64,000 nt of DNA, taken from the NCBI GenBank assembly GCA_936432065.2, contig OW386287.2, forward strand, positions 189,409,729 to 189,473,728, in the 5' to 3' direction. Both the position numbers and the translations under genes were made by a program. The DNA is from Rutpela maculata. Lineage: Eukaryota; Arthropoda; Insecta; Coleoptera; Cerambycidae. Below the pieces are notes generated by a model. It did no database searches, had not been told where the DNA came from, and saw nothing but the letters and a program-made list of their open reading frames with translations. Shown piece by piece: positions 23,974 to 35,678 of the stretch; position 1 is the stretch's first letter; each line of letters starts with the position of its first letter.

Positions 23974-24433
23974 TTAGGAAATATGAAATCTGACTCAAAT
24001 AATTATAGTTTTCCACTAGTTTACCTCAAGTTCTTTTTAGTTTAATGATTCATGGGTATGACAAAAAGTATAATATGCACCACGGGTCGTACAATGCGAT
24101 TTCTTGGTCTCGAATACTTGCAAACCTCGACCCTACGGGCCTCGGATTGCAAACTGTATTCTCGACCGTATATATAGCCGGATCCATGAGTGCATTGAAA
24201 CACAATTGAAGTTATCTCAAAATCTTCGCTTTGGGAACGTCAAAATATGGACACAGAAAAGAGAACTACCAGAAACGACACTTGGGCTTCCCGCCAAAAT
24301 TCCATTGCCGCCATTTTGTTGTTGGTACATCCATAAAGTGCCGTAAATGACAGTCTGTGACATAATACCGAAATTAATTCTTAAAAGGTTTTAGTGTTAT
24401 TATGCTGGGTTAATAGTAATTTTTAATAGCGAT

Positions 24434-24720
24434 ATGAGTAAACGAGGTGGAACCGTTTGCGCTGTTAAGGAATGTACAAGTAGTACGACAGGAAAAGACA
24501 TTAGTTTATTTAGGTTTCCTAAGGATTCCCTCTCAATGGTATTTTATTATTGATGTAAATTATAAGATATTTCCAAGTAATTGTGAACCTTTCTTCTTTT
24601 AAGATCCGTATTGTGGTTGAAAGCATGCGATCGTGGGGATTTGGCAAGTAAAAGTTCAGCCGAACTTTATAACAATTTTAAGTTGTGCGCACGACAAATA
24701 TGTATCAAAATAGATTGCTA
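24434..24720 (+). pseudogene. THAP-domain remnant (P-element-like), two exons
   Basis: Zinc-coordinating DNA-binding domain typical of P-element transposases and THAP proteins. Exon 1 (24,434-24,538) reads MSKRGGTVCAVKECTSS then SLFRFPKDSL, giving the first two Cys and the FP signature, followed by GTATTT. After about 63 nt ending 'cttcttttaag' the frame SVLWLKACDRGDL then YNNFKLCARQICI continues. The last His of the C2CH set appears as Gln (CARQ), and the exon junction is one base out of phase, so it is decayed. The nearby inverted words 'cgccaaaatt' and 'attttgttgttggta' (24,292-24,334 and 25,007-25,042) may be element ends. Confidence 0.65.
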
Positions 24721-25042
24721 CTGACAGCACTACCTACTATTTTTCCTCAATGTGGTAGTTTAAACAGAAAAAAAAATTCCCAGAACGACCTCCCAGTAAG
24801 AAATTAGATTTTCTCAGGCGAGATATTGTATTGATTTTAATAAATTTTGTGACTTTACATTAAGAATACTATTGTTCGCAGAGACAATTTTATCCAGTTT
24901 ACTTTAATAGTTTTAATACCCATTATAAATAGAATTCTTATTCGAATAACGTAATTGTATTCAGCTCTGTAAAGTTTGTTTATAAACATTCTGTTTAAAT
25001 TTCTCGCCAAAATTACCAACAACAAAATGGCAAAGGTCACAA

Positions 25043-26300
25043 AAAAACATCAAAGGCGGTGCTGAGAGTGACGCTTCTGGTAGTTCCTTATTCTGTGATA
25101 TGGATCAGTGTTTTGACGTTGAAGTTAATTTTGAAATTTATTTATATAAACACGGAAATTAAGCAGCCGCAGAAAACATACTGTATGAAACTCATAAAGT
25201 GCACTTGTTGCTTTATGCACTTGTTACATAAATTACAGATTATTATGTAGATGCTAAGAAGTGCATTAATTATTTCTGAAGTATCAACTTGTAAGCCAAT
25301 TTGCACATTATTAGGTAAAATGGCAAGTTAGAGGCCTTTTAGTGTATTCTTCAGTCCACTTGAGTAAGCCTCCGCACATTTTCAGCTATACATTTTATTT
25401 TTTTAGAGTTTTAATGCCATTTCATCTAATATTCCTGAGCCACTAGACATTAACTCTTTAACTCATTCACTTTAAATTCTCTTTGCGCCGCAGTGGAAAC
25501 CTTTCCCCCAGAAATTAATGGATTACCATCAAAGCACTAAGCGGCCGTGAGATTTTAATTGCTGAAGCTTTTTAAAGAAAAACCATTAATGTAAGCTAAA
25601 ACATAAAAATTCTGCACAATAGACAGCGTAAATACTAACTTACTCGGTAATACAAAATAAATTTATTACCATCGTTTGATCAATCCGACAGAGAGACATA
25701 AAAAAGAGATTTGATATAAACAAATTTTGCAAATTTTATATTATCCTAAAAATATATGTTTTATGGGAATGCGATATATTCCATATATTCTATATAACTT
25801 TAACTTCTGCAGAAAGTAAGTACTTATCTCATATTGGATAGCCCCAATTTAGGGTTTATTTCATTTTTATATAACCTCTTCGTGTCGTTAAAGTGTCCGC
25901 TTGTGCCCGACTCGAGTTATAAAAATTAATGTTTTATTTTTATTTATGTTCCTATTGTCCATGATTTATTTTTATTTGTGGTATTTAGGTTTACATGTAT
26001 TTCCAACAGCTCGAGAAGTTCGGTTTTATTTATTTATTTTTGTTTACCCAGTTACTTTTGTTAATTAACACAAGAAATATTTTTTATTGCCTGTATAACC
26101 GTATTTATTAAATTCTTACAATCCTATCAACCGAACCTTTTGTGGATGCCCTAAAGACGCACATGCTTTACTAATTCAGAAAAATAAATATTTCACCATC
26201 TTGCGAAAGATCAGGTACAATTTTTAAAATTCAAGGATTTTTCCTTTCCTTGCTTACCGAAGAAAATATTGTAATCGTGAAAAACCACCCTGCGAGATTT
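25043..26300. other. No gene recognised
   Basis: AT-rich, low-information sequence. Short frames at 24,855-25,250 lack motifs. Confidence 0.5.
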
Positions 26301-26302
26301 TT

Positions 26303-26995
26303 CCGGATTTACAGGGTGGTCATCCAAAAAAAAAAAAAATATATGACAGCAGGCGGTAATATTTCGTATGTAGTTAGCATAACTGGAAAAAACTATTAAA
26401 AAAATATACATAGTGGCCGTCCAAAAGAAAATAATTAAATAAATGTGATGGAGGATGATAATATTTCGCTCAACGACGAAAAATATGAAAAATATACGTA
26501 CAGGGTGGTTACCTAAAGAAATTATTTTAAAAAATATGATGAAAGAGGATAATATTTCGCATGTAGGAAGAGAAATATGAAAAATATACAGGGTGACCAC
26601 CCTAAAAAATTAATAAAAAAATGTGATGGAGAACGGTAATATTTCGCATGTAGTTGACACAACTGTTAAGGAAGAAAAATATGAAAAATATACAGGGTGG
26701 TCATCCTAAATAAATATTGAAAAGAATGTGACGACGAACGAATATATTACGTATGCAGTTAACGCACGAAAGAAAAGAAAAATATGAAAAATGTACAGGG
26801 TGATCACATAAAAAAAATAATAAAGAAAGTGATAGAGGACGATATATTTCCAATGTAGTTACCACAAATATCAAAGAAAAATGTTTAAAAAATATACAGG
26901 GTGGTCATCCTAAAATGAAAAATATGACGGATGATAATAGTTCGCTTGTAAATAACACAACTGTCCGAAAAAATACACAGAATGGCCACTAAAAA
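26303..26995. repeat. Minisatellite, about 8 units of about 95 bp
   Basis: Degenerate tandem units each contain 'atacagggtggtcatcc' or a variant, then an A-rich stretch, 'gatgataatatttcgc' and 'atgtagttaacacaact'-like words. Anchor positions: 26,310, 26,403, 26,499, 26,587, 26,690, 26,795, 26,894 and 26,976. It abuts a HINE end at its right edge. A minus-strand frame across it (26,211-26,600) is an artefact. Confidence 0.85.
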
Positions 26996-28060
26996 AACCG
27001 CTGCAAAGGAATCACTACTTCCACATCCAGATTTTCTATCGAAGTCTCTCACAACGAAAGAAATTTTGTATGGAATTAATTCTTTATGGAATTTTAATAA
27101 TATAATATTTGAAATCGCCTACTCCAAAAACTCATAAAACTATATGCCACATTGGTAGTGAGGGTGAAAGGGGGGTGGTAGTGGGGGTGGATGAAGTAAA
27201 AAAAAATTGAAGCCTTTAGTTCTTGTATACACACTAAATCACAATTTTATTTTTTCACCCCCTTTAATAATCGGGTGGGGGTGGTAATGGGGATGGCTAA
27301 TGCCAAACATTTTTTTAAGACCTTAGCTTCTCTTATATATACTGAATACCAATTTTACGGACTCTTGATTTACCTATTTACCCTCATTTACCCCAATTTA
27401 CCCCCTCAACGGAATAAGATCAAAATATAATCTAGTTCCAGATCTCATTAATAGTATATTGTGTATTTAGGTGTGAAAGCAATACATTCCCGAACGACGA
27501 TGCAAATTGTTGGCCGAGGCGCTAGCCGAGGCCAACAAGTATCGAAGTCCGGGAATGTGCTTTCACACCGAAGTACACATACTATTTTTTCTGAAATCAC
27601 AATCAATATTATTATAAATTAAGGAATTTGTATTAATGCATAACATTTCTTCATTACAATCTAACTGCTTACTAATAAATGCAATTTTAATGTGAGTTGG
27701 TTTGTCTGCGTGTATTTATTTACTATCTAAAATATACATAAAAAACCGTACGGGAATGGTACTTTCCCGGCCTAGGCCGGGAAAGTAACATCCCCGTACG
27801 GTTTTGTTGATCGTTGCTTGGCAACGGATCTTTTCCGGTCTGTTTTCTGATAGTTTCTTAGCAACAGACTAAAACACTGGAATTGTGCATTTTTCGATCT
27901 GAAATCGCGCCGAAAATGTAGACATTGCCGATCGATTTGAGAAAAAATACATATAACAAATTTCAAGTCAATATCTTAAACGGTTCCAGAGTAATCGTGC
28001 GCACAAAAAAAGTTACAGACCGACAGACAGAATTTTTTTTTTTTGCTCAATTACCGACGA
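26996..28060 (-). mobile_element. HINE-1 copy split by a double-hairpin repeat
   Basis: Reverse-oriented HINE: the 3' end ('cactacttccacatccag') at 27,013, the C-rich block (as GGGGGTGG) at 27,165-27,300, the TTTACC tract near 27,370, then a break at 27,450. It resumes at about 27,947 with 'aaatttcaagtcaatatc', 'gtgcgcacaaaaaaagt' and a short ACAG microsatellite to 28,060. The 5' hairpin end is missing. Confidence 0.8.
27450..27946. mobile_element. Double-hairpin repeat, unit 1 (inserted in HINE-1)
   Basis: Two strong palindromes in one unit. Hairpin 1 (27,450-27,585) has arms 'gtgtgaaagcaatacattcc' and 'gggaatgtgctttcacac' with an inner GC-rich palindrome around 'gccgaggcgctagccgaggc'. Hairpin 2 (27,748-27,803) has perfect inner arms around 'ttcccggcctaggccgggaa'. 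The tail carries 'gttgatcgttgcttggcaac' and 'aaatcgcgccgaaaatgtag'. Matching units lie at 39,611 and 40,045. No coding capacity; superfamily unknown. Confidence 0.75.
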
Positions 28061-28129
28061 TGAAACCTGACATAGTTTTAGTGAATAGTATACAAAGTCT
28101 CTTTCAAAAATAACTAATTAAGAAACGAC

Positions 28130-29885
28130 AGAGAAAAATTTCTCTAAAGGACACCGCAAGTTTTTTGGTGGCCTGTCAAATTTCATAAATTTTTGATATG
28201 TTGTAGTTCAACTGATTCTAAACAATAAGTTCCTTTGGCAAAACTTCAAATTATGGACAGTTTCTCCGCTAGATAGCTCCGAAGACTGGACCTCAATACT
28301 ATACCACGATTTCTCAAAACTACTACAGTTATTGAAATGATAACTGCTGGAAATGAATAACCAGACTATTTACCATTATTTGGTCTTAGATTGATGTGCC
28401 TAAACTTCCGGTTTTGCCGGAAGTGGCGTCAAATCACGTTTTTTCGAATGCACGACACCCGTTTTACTTCAATTTAATAATCATATATATAACTAGCTTT
28501 ATAAAAGTACGTGCATTAGCTGATCGAACATTGACGCTAGCTTAATACCGGGTATATCATAATCTTGGTACAAAACAAAGTTGATTTTATTTTTCACGAT
28601 ATAAAATTGCATTTGTATCTAGTCAATGAAAACTAATTATTTGGGAGACCTTTAAGTACAATAGGCAGTTTTTGTTTATTTATAATACACTAAACTTTAT
28701 TATTTTTAGCAAAAATTTTAATTTTTTAAATATTTATCTATTTTAATCATTCCTCAATAGAAATCAAACCAAAAAAACTTTATATCAAATTAATTAACAA
28801 ACAACAATATTCCTCCCCTATCACGTGTCGGAGCCAGCCGCACATGCACTGTGCGACTCGCAGTGAAAAGCTGGATGAAACAAGGGCAGATTATATTAAA
28901 AACAGTTAAAAAAATTAACTAGATATACATATGTATATGCGTTGCGATTGCTTTTCTAAGTTTCAAAGTAAGTCATTCTTATTATAAAACCTAACATGCC
29001 GCACGTAGGATTTGTTTTCTGTATGAATAAGGTTTAATTAATTTGAAATAAATTATTTTTTGGTTTAATTTCTATTAATGAATGATTAAAATAAGTAAAT
29101 ATTTAAAAAAACGAAAATAATCAGCTATGCAATTTTTGCTAAAAATAATAAGGTTTAATGTATTATAAATAAGCAAACACTGCCTACTCTACTTAAAGGT
29201 CTCATAAATAATTAGTTTTCATTGACTAGACACAACTGCAATTTTATATCTTGAAAAATAAAATCAACTTTGTTTTGTACCAATATTATGATGTACCCGG
29301 TATCAAGCTAGCATCAATGTTCGATCAGTCAATGCACGTACTTACTTATTTACTAAGATGGTGAATTTTAATAAAGCTACTTGTATATGATACAGTGCGT
29401 GTAATTGCCCATTAGGTATGTATATTCACGTAGCGGGAGAATATGACAACACAGCAGAGCAAAGTCGCCCGTCGGCGAAGCATCCCAGCTCTCAGTTATT
29501 TCATTTCAGCCAGCTGGCACACGCGATGTTGTAATTCTTACTCCCTATGCCTAGCCCGCCACTACACACACTGTATATTAAATTGAAATAAACGGTTGTT
29601 GTGCATTCGAAAAACGTAATTTGACTCACTTGCGGCAAAACCGGAAGTTCAGGCACATCAATCTAAGACCAAATAATGGTAAATAGTTATTTATTTCCAG
29701 CAGTTATCATTTCAATAACTGCGGTAGTTTTGAGAAATCGTGGAGCCATCTATCGGAGAAACTGTCCATAATTTGAAGATTTGCCAGATTTATTGTTCAG
29801 AATCAGTTGAACTACAACATATCAAAAATTCATCAAATTTGACAGACCACGAATTTACCTACAAAACGTGCGGTATCCTTTCTTG
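28130..29885. mobile_element. Large foldback element, about 1.75 kb
   Basis: Inverted arms of about 650-700 bp (28,130-28,800 against 29,030-29,885). Shared words include 'tgataactgctggaaatgaa' (left; right has the inverted variant), 'gatgtgcctaaacttccgg', 'ctaattatttgggagacctt' and 'caaagttgattttatttttc'. The right arm has an extra GC-richer stretch of about 200 bp (29,385-29,590). The centre (28,800-29,030) is single copy. No transposase frame. Confidence 0.8.
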
Positions 29886-31510
29886 TTTTATTAAAGAACA
29901 AAATTTCACTAATATTGGTATATTAATCTCTTGATTTCCAATACAAAATATATCATTCACTTCAGTAGGATTTATTTGCACGCACAGAAGATGGTCTATA
30001 TTTTTTAAGTAAAATCCAGTAAATTTTTCTTTGTTTCTGCCCTTTTTATATTTTTATTTGGATTATAATTTAGACCCAATATTACAATATTATTCCACCT
30101 TGTTCGTTCCTCCAGAATATCGTATTATTTAATCGTTGTTTATACTAATTTCTTGATATATTGTATTTTTTATTTCAGTTATTTCAGTTTTAACGTTATT
30201 TATAACATCTTGTAATTCTCTTGTTTGAGTTTTGTTAGCTTCTTCTATTATTTTTTTGAGAAATTCTTGTGCACCTTTACCTATTTTATTGGGTCACTGG
30301 GTATAGTTAGGTATTTATTCAGTTTATATTCATTTATAGTTCTGTTTAATCACATCAAGTGGATATTGATAATGTTTCTTGTTAATTCTATACAGTTCAA
30401 GACGAAAATAACACGTAACTTAGGTTTGTCGGGGAATGCACTATATTAAATAAAATCGTAATGCATAATAGATTCTTTTAAATTGCAGTATATTGACAAT
30501 TTACATTAGCGAAGCCCAGCGGCCACGCTAGCCGCGAGACAACATAACATGATCAAACAGTAGAGAGTTATTGGAAATTATAAATACTGCCACGCAGTAT
30601 TAAGGGGCTACCTTATTTTATTAGTGCATTACCTTTATTTCATCAGCGAAATGTTAGTTATTGGAACACACCTTCGTTTATCGTGTAGTTATTTCTGTGC
30701 AATTCTGACGCTTGCGCACTACTTTCTCTAACTTAAAATAATAAATAATTTTTTTATATAGTTTTTTCTATCCTTTGTGTTCTCTGATGGTGCTTGTGTA
30801 TTGCTTTGTTTAAATTCAATATGGAACAAATTCTGGAAGCTCTTATCCTAGGAGGGGCAAATGAGGATATCGAGTATGCAATTTTGGACAATGTTTTAAC
30901 CAACATGTCTATTAATAATATTATATGTTGTTTAATTATTCTAATTAATTTTTTTTCAGTGATAATAAATAATGTTGCTGAATAGTTTCTTTATTCCTGG
31001 GGATCTATGGTTGCATGGGTTTATGTTTATAAATTGTTTTGTAAAGTGCAAGAAGGTCTCCATAAGTAAATTTTAACCTAATTTTTTTTTATTAATTCTA
31101 GGGGAGAATCGAATTAGATATAGGTACTTAGATATGATATATTATTTATTACTGAAACAAAAACATTTTGTAAAAAACACCGGCAGTCGGCACAACATAA
31201 CACTGACGAAAAAATAAGGTTATAGTAATTCAAACCAGTAAACAAACAAAAATGTGTGAGCGATCGAACGTCAAAGTTGCTAAATGTCAAAATACGGCGA
31301 ACTTAACGCACTGCAGTATCCCTTCACTAATAAGGACAAGCACTATCCTTAATAAGAGATCCCTTATTTGCGGATCAAATTGCGCAGGCGTAGATGCCAA
31401 AATAACGCTGACTTTAATACTGCTTGCCCTTATTGCGCGTCCAATAACTCCCTAGTATCTCGCATAACGAGGATTTATTCGGACGTAGGTACTAATAACG
31501 CGCAGTTAAA
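29886..31510. other. No gene recognised
   Basis: Mostly AT-rich. Two GC-richer patches (30,510-30,650 and 31,255-31,500) contain repeat-like text but no assignable element. The ORFs at 30,225 and 31,252-31,709 carry no family motif. Confidence 0.45.
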
Positions 31511-31596
31511 ATGTCACATCGTACTAAACCGACGGAAGCTACAGTATATTCTTGGATTCGCGATATTGCCGATTTACAATTTGGTGGTATTGCACT

Positions 31597-31599
31597 ATA
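31597..31599. repeat. 3-bp target duplication ATA, left
   Basis: ATA at 31,597-31,599 and 34,729-34,731 flanks the element and sits inside the hAT frame. Confidence 0.8.
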
Positions 31600-32656
31600 T
31601 AGTCTGGGGTCCAACAGTACGAAATCGCTCTAAATTCCAAGTAACCTGTTCCGACATGACGTACATTTTTCAACTTCAGATTTGCAAAAATATAGGACAC
31701 CAGAAATGACTTGTCGGATTCTTATCAGCTTTTGCATAACTTCTTAAATGATAAGAAAAGAGACGAAATGATAATTCCTAAAAAAATGTTTTTTAATAAA
31801 TAACACGTCCTGTAAAAAAAACTATGAGTGCTATCCATCTAATTTTTTTATAGTATACACTAAAGACATAAGCACTTGGATGAGACTCGATGGCACTGTT
31901 TAAATATGTTTAGTTTTTTTGGGAAAAAATATGAAATCTGTAACTATAAAATATTGTAGTAAGAATTTCAACATACGAGCAAGTACATCAATTTTAATTT
32001 TTTTGTGTATAAACTATGCTAACAAACATACCCAATATATTGAAAATGTTTTTAAGACAAGAACTAAGTTGATATTGCATATAGTATTCGAGTTGTGAAT
32101 TTTTAAAATGGGTGCATGATGCGGCGCATGTAATAAAGGCGACAGCTCTCCTAAAATTCATAAAGCGCATGAAAACAGTTTACAGTGGAATTAGCTGATA
32201 TGTTTGTTTACTAGGCGTATGTACTTATGAATTTAGTGTGAAGTTATTTGTCTTAACATTTTAACATTATAAAAACTATTTGTGTTTGATTGTTTAAATC
32301 GATTGACTATTGTTTGCGATTCATATTTATTATTTACTAGCTATGCCCGCGGTTATGTTCGCGTGGAATTTTGAAATTGACTAAAAAGCTTCTTTATAAG
32401 CGACGTGGTAGAATCACCATTCTGGAATATTTCAGAAAACTCACAAATTTTCTGGAATATTACAGAAGTTTAATCGCCGTGCAAATACGCTTATTGTAGA
32501 GATCAAGCTGTATCTCCTGTTCTACTAGACCGATTTTCATAAAACTTCCCACATCAGTTTTTTGCAAATATTTTCAATGTACATACACGTCAACTTTACA
32601 AATGTATTATATGTATACGTTTGAAAATTATTAAAAGGTAAAATAATTTAATAAAA

Positions 32657-32995
32657 GTGATTTACGCTCCCTCCCACCGACAGAAGACGCTTTTCAACAA
32701 CATGTTGCAAATATTACTTTTTTTTAAACAGTGTTGTGCACCGTCATTCAAATTACCTCTTGCACAAAATTTTGGATGCAGAATTGGAAATCAGGAGCTG
32801 GTACCGATAATGTCGACAAAAAAAAGTTTATCTGAACTTAAATTAAAAAGTGCAACTGTAAAATAAAATGCGACACAAAATGTTCTTGTGAGTGGTATTC
32901 AGTTGCGTGCTCGTGTGCTGCTTTTCCTGAAAATTGTTGTAAGGGAAAAAGCAATATGCATAATTTTATAATGATAGTGATTCTGAATAAAATGT
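32657..32995 (+). pseudogene. C-terminal remnant of the XPG-like transposon protein
   Basis: Frames show PTEDAFQQHVANI (compare the partner 'SYPALLQHMKR' at 22.6 kb), then LPLAQNFGCRIGNQELVPI (compare GWKFENEELLPI), then after a stop a Cys-rich tail CDTKCSCEWYSVACSCAAF and ENCCKGK. Same order as the C-terminus of the protein at 22,280. The N-terminal nuclease-like part is missing. Confidence 0.65.
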
Positions 32996-33145
32996 TAGAA
33001 TAGTTATACACAAAAATTACATAATATACAACATTAATGTTTTATTTAAAATATCTCCTTTTTCTGCTTCCTATTAAATATGCTAAATACCTAAAATAAT
33101 ATTTCTCACTAATATTTTATTTCCTAAACAATATAAAAACGAGTA

Positions 33146-33541
33146 AGGGGCGAGCGTAGAGGCGACTTCAATGTGAATATCAGTCGATATTCCGTTGAAG
33201 CAACGTCGAGCGCGGTTAGTACTTGGATGGGCGACCCACCTATCTTGGGAAACACAGCGTTCTTGCCCCACCTTCTAGAGGCTTGTATATCAGTGTATAC
33301 TCGGAGGTTATGTAATTTCAGACGAGGATTACGTAGTGGATATACCATCCTTCGGAGGGGATGTAAAGCAGGCGGTCCCTTGTCTATTAAATGTTAGGCA
33401 AGTAAAAGATCCCTACTCTTCTTAAGGGAAGAGGTTCGGCAAAATTTCCAGGTTGGGGGTAGCTCGTCTCCTGGCGTCGGTGATAGGCCCTGGTAGCGGA
33501 AATAGGCCGACGTTAAATAGTTGAAAAAAAAAAAAATAAAA
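33146..33541 (+). mobile_element. 5S rRNA-derived SINE, copy 2
   Basis: Full SINE in plus orientation: 5S head ('ttgaagcaacgtcgagcgcg', 'gtacttggatgggcgaccc'), body, and a tail of poly-A with 'aaataaaaat'. Flanked by the 13-bp duplication ATAAAAACGAGTA at 33,133-33,145 and 33,542-33,554. The inverted transposon copy (59,340-59,352) reads the same site without the SINE. Head region about 33,146-33,270; the box-C like GGATGGGCGACC is intact apart from one change. Confidence 0.92.
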
Positions 33542-34232
33542 ATAAAAACGAGTAGAAGTTGTACTCGGACATGGCCAATTGCGAATATCTATTTGATTAA
33601 CATTTTGCTCGAACACACAATTCACTTTGTATCGATTATTATTTTTTTAAATGAGAGGCCGCAATCGGCAACGAGCGACTACTACTTTTATTCGTTTTGT
33701 TGTATTATTAACACAAAGTAATTTAAATTTGCAATTACACTGAACAATATAGTGCTTTTTACTGTTACACTGTACCAATTATCGTGTAGACTATTTTTAT
33801 TTTAATGCTGCATAATTACGCGCCTCATAAAAAAATCATAAACAAAAACTGTATACGTTATCGACATGATCTTTTTTAAAAAAACTTTTTCAATATATGG
33901 ACTATATTTGGTAAGCAATTGTATATAAGAATTTCATAAATTTAACATAGTTGTCCGCATATCGAAATTTTTAGAACGTAAATATCAACCTTTTGCTTTT
34001 AATTATTTTTTTTCAAAAAAAATATTCTTTTCAAAAATACCAATAGCTTAGTTAGAATCACGTATATCTTTTGAGTATACATACCAAAAATCAGGTCGGT
34101 AGGTTACATAGTTTTTGTTTTAACGGAGTATAACCATTGTAAAACATAATTTTGTAATTATCAATCCGCCATCTTTTTTGCGATTTCTGGAGTTGCGCAA
34201 GGGCAAAAATTAATCCGACAAGTGTTTTCTAG

Positions 34233-34620
34233 GGGCGAGCGTAGAGGCGACTTCAATGTGAATATCAGTCGATATTCCGTTGAAGCAACGTCGAGCGCGG
34301 TTAGTACTTGGATGGGTGACCCACCTATCTTGGGAAATACAGCGTTCTCGTCCCATCTTCTAGAGGCTTGTATATCAGTGTATACTCGGAAGTTACGTAA
34401 TTTCAGACGAGGATTACGTAGTGGATATACCATCCTTCGGAGGGGATGTAAAGCAGGCGGTCCCTTGTCTTTTAAATGTTAGGCAAGTAAAAGATCCCTA
34501 CTCTTCTTAAGGGAAGAGGTTCGGCAAAATTTCCAGGTTAGGGGTAGCTCGTCTCCTGGCGTCGGTGATAGGCCCTGGTAGCGGAAATAGGCCGACGTTA
34601 AATAGTTAAAAAAAAAAAAA
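34233..34620 (+). mobile_element. 5S rRNA-derived SINE, copy 3
   Basis: Nearly identical to the copy at 33,146. Flanked by the 12-bp duplication AGTGTTTTCTAG at 34,221-34,232 and 34,621-34,632. The empty site is in the inverted transposon copy at 58,690-58,702 ('ctagaaaacactt'). GGATGGGTGACCC is the preserved 5S internal control element. It ends in a run of about 13 A. The small frames on both strands are artefacts of the SINE. Confidence 0.94.
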
Positions 34621-35678
34621 AGTGTTTTCTAGTGCCCCAGGTAATGCTCTCTTCATTACTTATATCAACATTTGTACGTCATGTCGGAACAGGTCATCTT
34701 GATTTTGGAGTGCTTGGACCCCGGACTAATATGTGACAAATCAATTTCGTGCTCATGCAACACAAATATTGATACACACATTTCCTCAAAAAACCATAAA
34801 CGGAGCGTAGATGGCTTTACTTACAATGTCATGCAACGTAATTTTAACTTAGATTTAGAGGAATTTATAATAGCATGTAATATACCGTGGTCGAAACTAG
34901 ACAATCCACTTTTTAGACAATTTTTAGAAACATATTTCAGTGGGAAATCTAGCCTTCGGAGTCTACGCTAAGAAAAAAATATTTATTTACGAAGTGAGAA
35001 AATCTTAGACAGAACATTTCTTCTAAGCTTAATGTGAAGTACATCTGGCTTAGCGTGGACGAAACAATCAATGCTTGTGAATTTAAGGTAACGAATGTTT
35101 TAGTGGGTACATTGGAGGAAAATTGTTCAGTGAGCGGACACTTGATCACCTCTAAAGTTAGATACAAATTCTCGCACTATAGCGGAGGCAGTGAATTCAA
35201 GTCTACAAGACTTTTGGGGTGACAAATATGCAGAAAATAGGGACAAGTTCCTATTATTTTTTACCGATGATGGAGTGAATTATATGAAAGCTGCTGGAAG
35301 AGTTTTGAAGGAAACATATCGGAATATACTTCATGTAACATGTTTAGCACATGGGCCTCGTAGGATTGCTGAAACTATTATGTCGATTAATGTTGATAAT
35401 TTGATATCTAGTGTAAAGAAATTTTTTCTTAAAACACCAAGTCGTGGACGGTTATTTCACGAAATTCTACCAAATACTCCATTACCTTTAGAACCCATTA
35501 TAACACGATGGGAAACTTGCAATAAACGTTCTGTTCGACCTTCGACAATATATTTTTCTTTTACAGGGAGAAAATTTGCGAGGGTACAAACAAAATTCCA
35601 AACAGTTAAAAAAAACGGATTTGTTACGATGACAGGTTTAATAGACGATTTAAACGGCGACTTTGCTACACCGGGCAT

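Larger units (their letters stand above)
18555..24180. repeat. Degenerate multi-unit repeat block (host for nested elements)
   Basis: Recurring blocks: A ('gttgccattggcaacgggt' through 'agaagccgcgtcctaaa') at about 18,845-19,105 and 20,670-20,935, with a partial one ending near 18,765; B ('gttgccatggatat' through 'taatgattcatgggtatga' and 'taatatgcaccgcgggt') at 19,110-19,290, 21,260-21,435 and 23,974-24,090; C ('ctacgggcctcggattgc' with 'gaccaaaaaaa') at 20,548-20,650, 20,940-21,250, 21,440-21,535 and 24,095-24,170. The repetition gives empty sites for the nested elements. The parent element is not recognised. Confidence 0.65.
31600..34728 (+). mobile_element. TAGTC-ended TIR transposon, copy 1 (carries two SINEs)
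   Basis: Begins TAGTCTGGGGTCCAAC and ends with the inverted TAGTCCGGGGTCCAAG. Imperfect TIRs of several hundred bp share 'cctgttccgacatgacgtac' and 'cttgtcggatt'. The 3-bp ATA duplication is inside a hAT pseudogene. A reverse-oriented second copy is at 58,596-61,037. Without its two 5S SINEs it is about 2.3 kb. The interior keeps only the C-terminal part of the nuclease-family protein (32,657-32,995), so it is an internally deleted copy. A 'tagctatgcccgcggttatg' repeat of another family (32,337-32,560) is shared by both copies. Confidence 0.85.

Noticed and set aside
26303..26995. Possible CRISPR-like array
   Set aside because: Units are about 95 bp and diverge throughout, without conserved repeats separated by unique spacers, and the context is a eukaryotic genome.
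33146..33270. Functional 5S rRNA gene
   Set aside because: Only part of 5S is present, with changed 5' end, followed by SINE body, poly-A and target duplications.
34161..34482. Overlapping ORFs of 86-90 aa on both strands
   Set aside because: They lie fully inside the 5S-derived SINE and recur at 17,556-17,841 and 33,083-33,397 with the same text; SINE artefacts, not genes.
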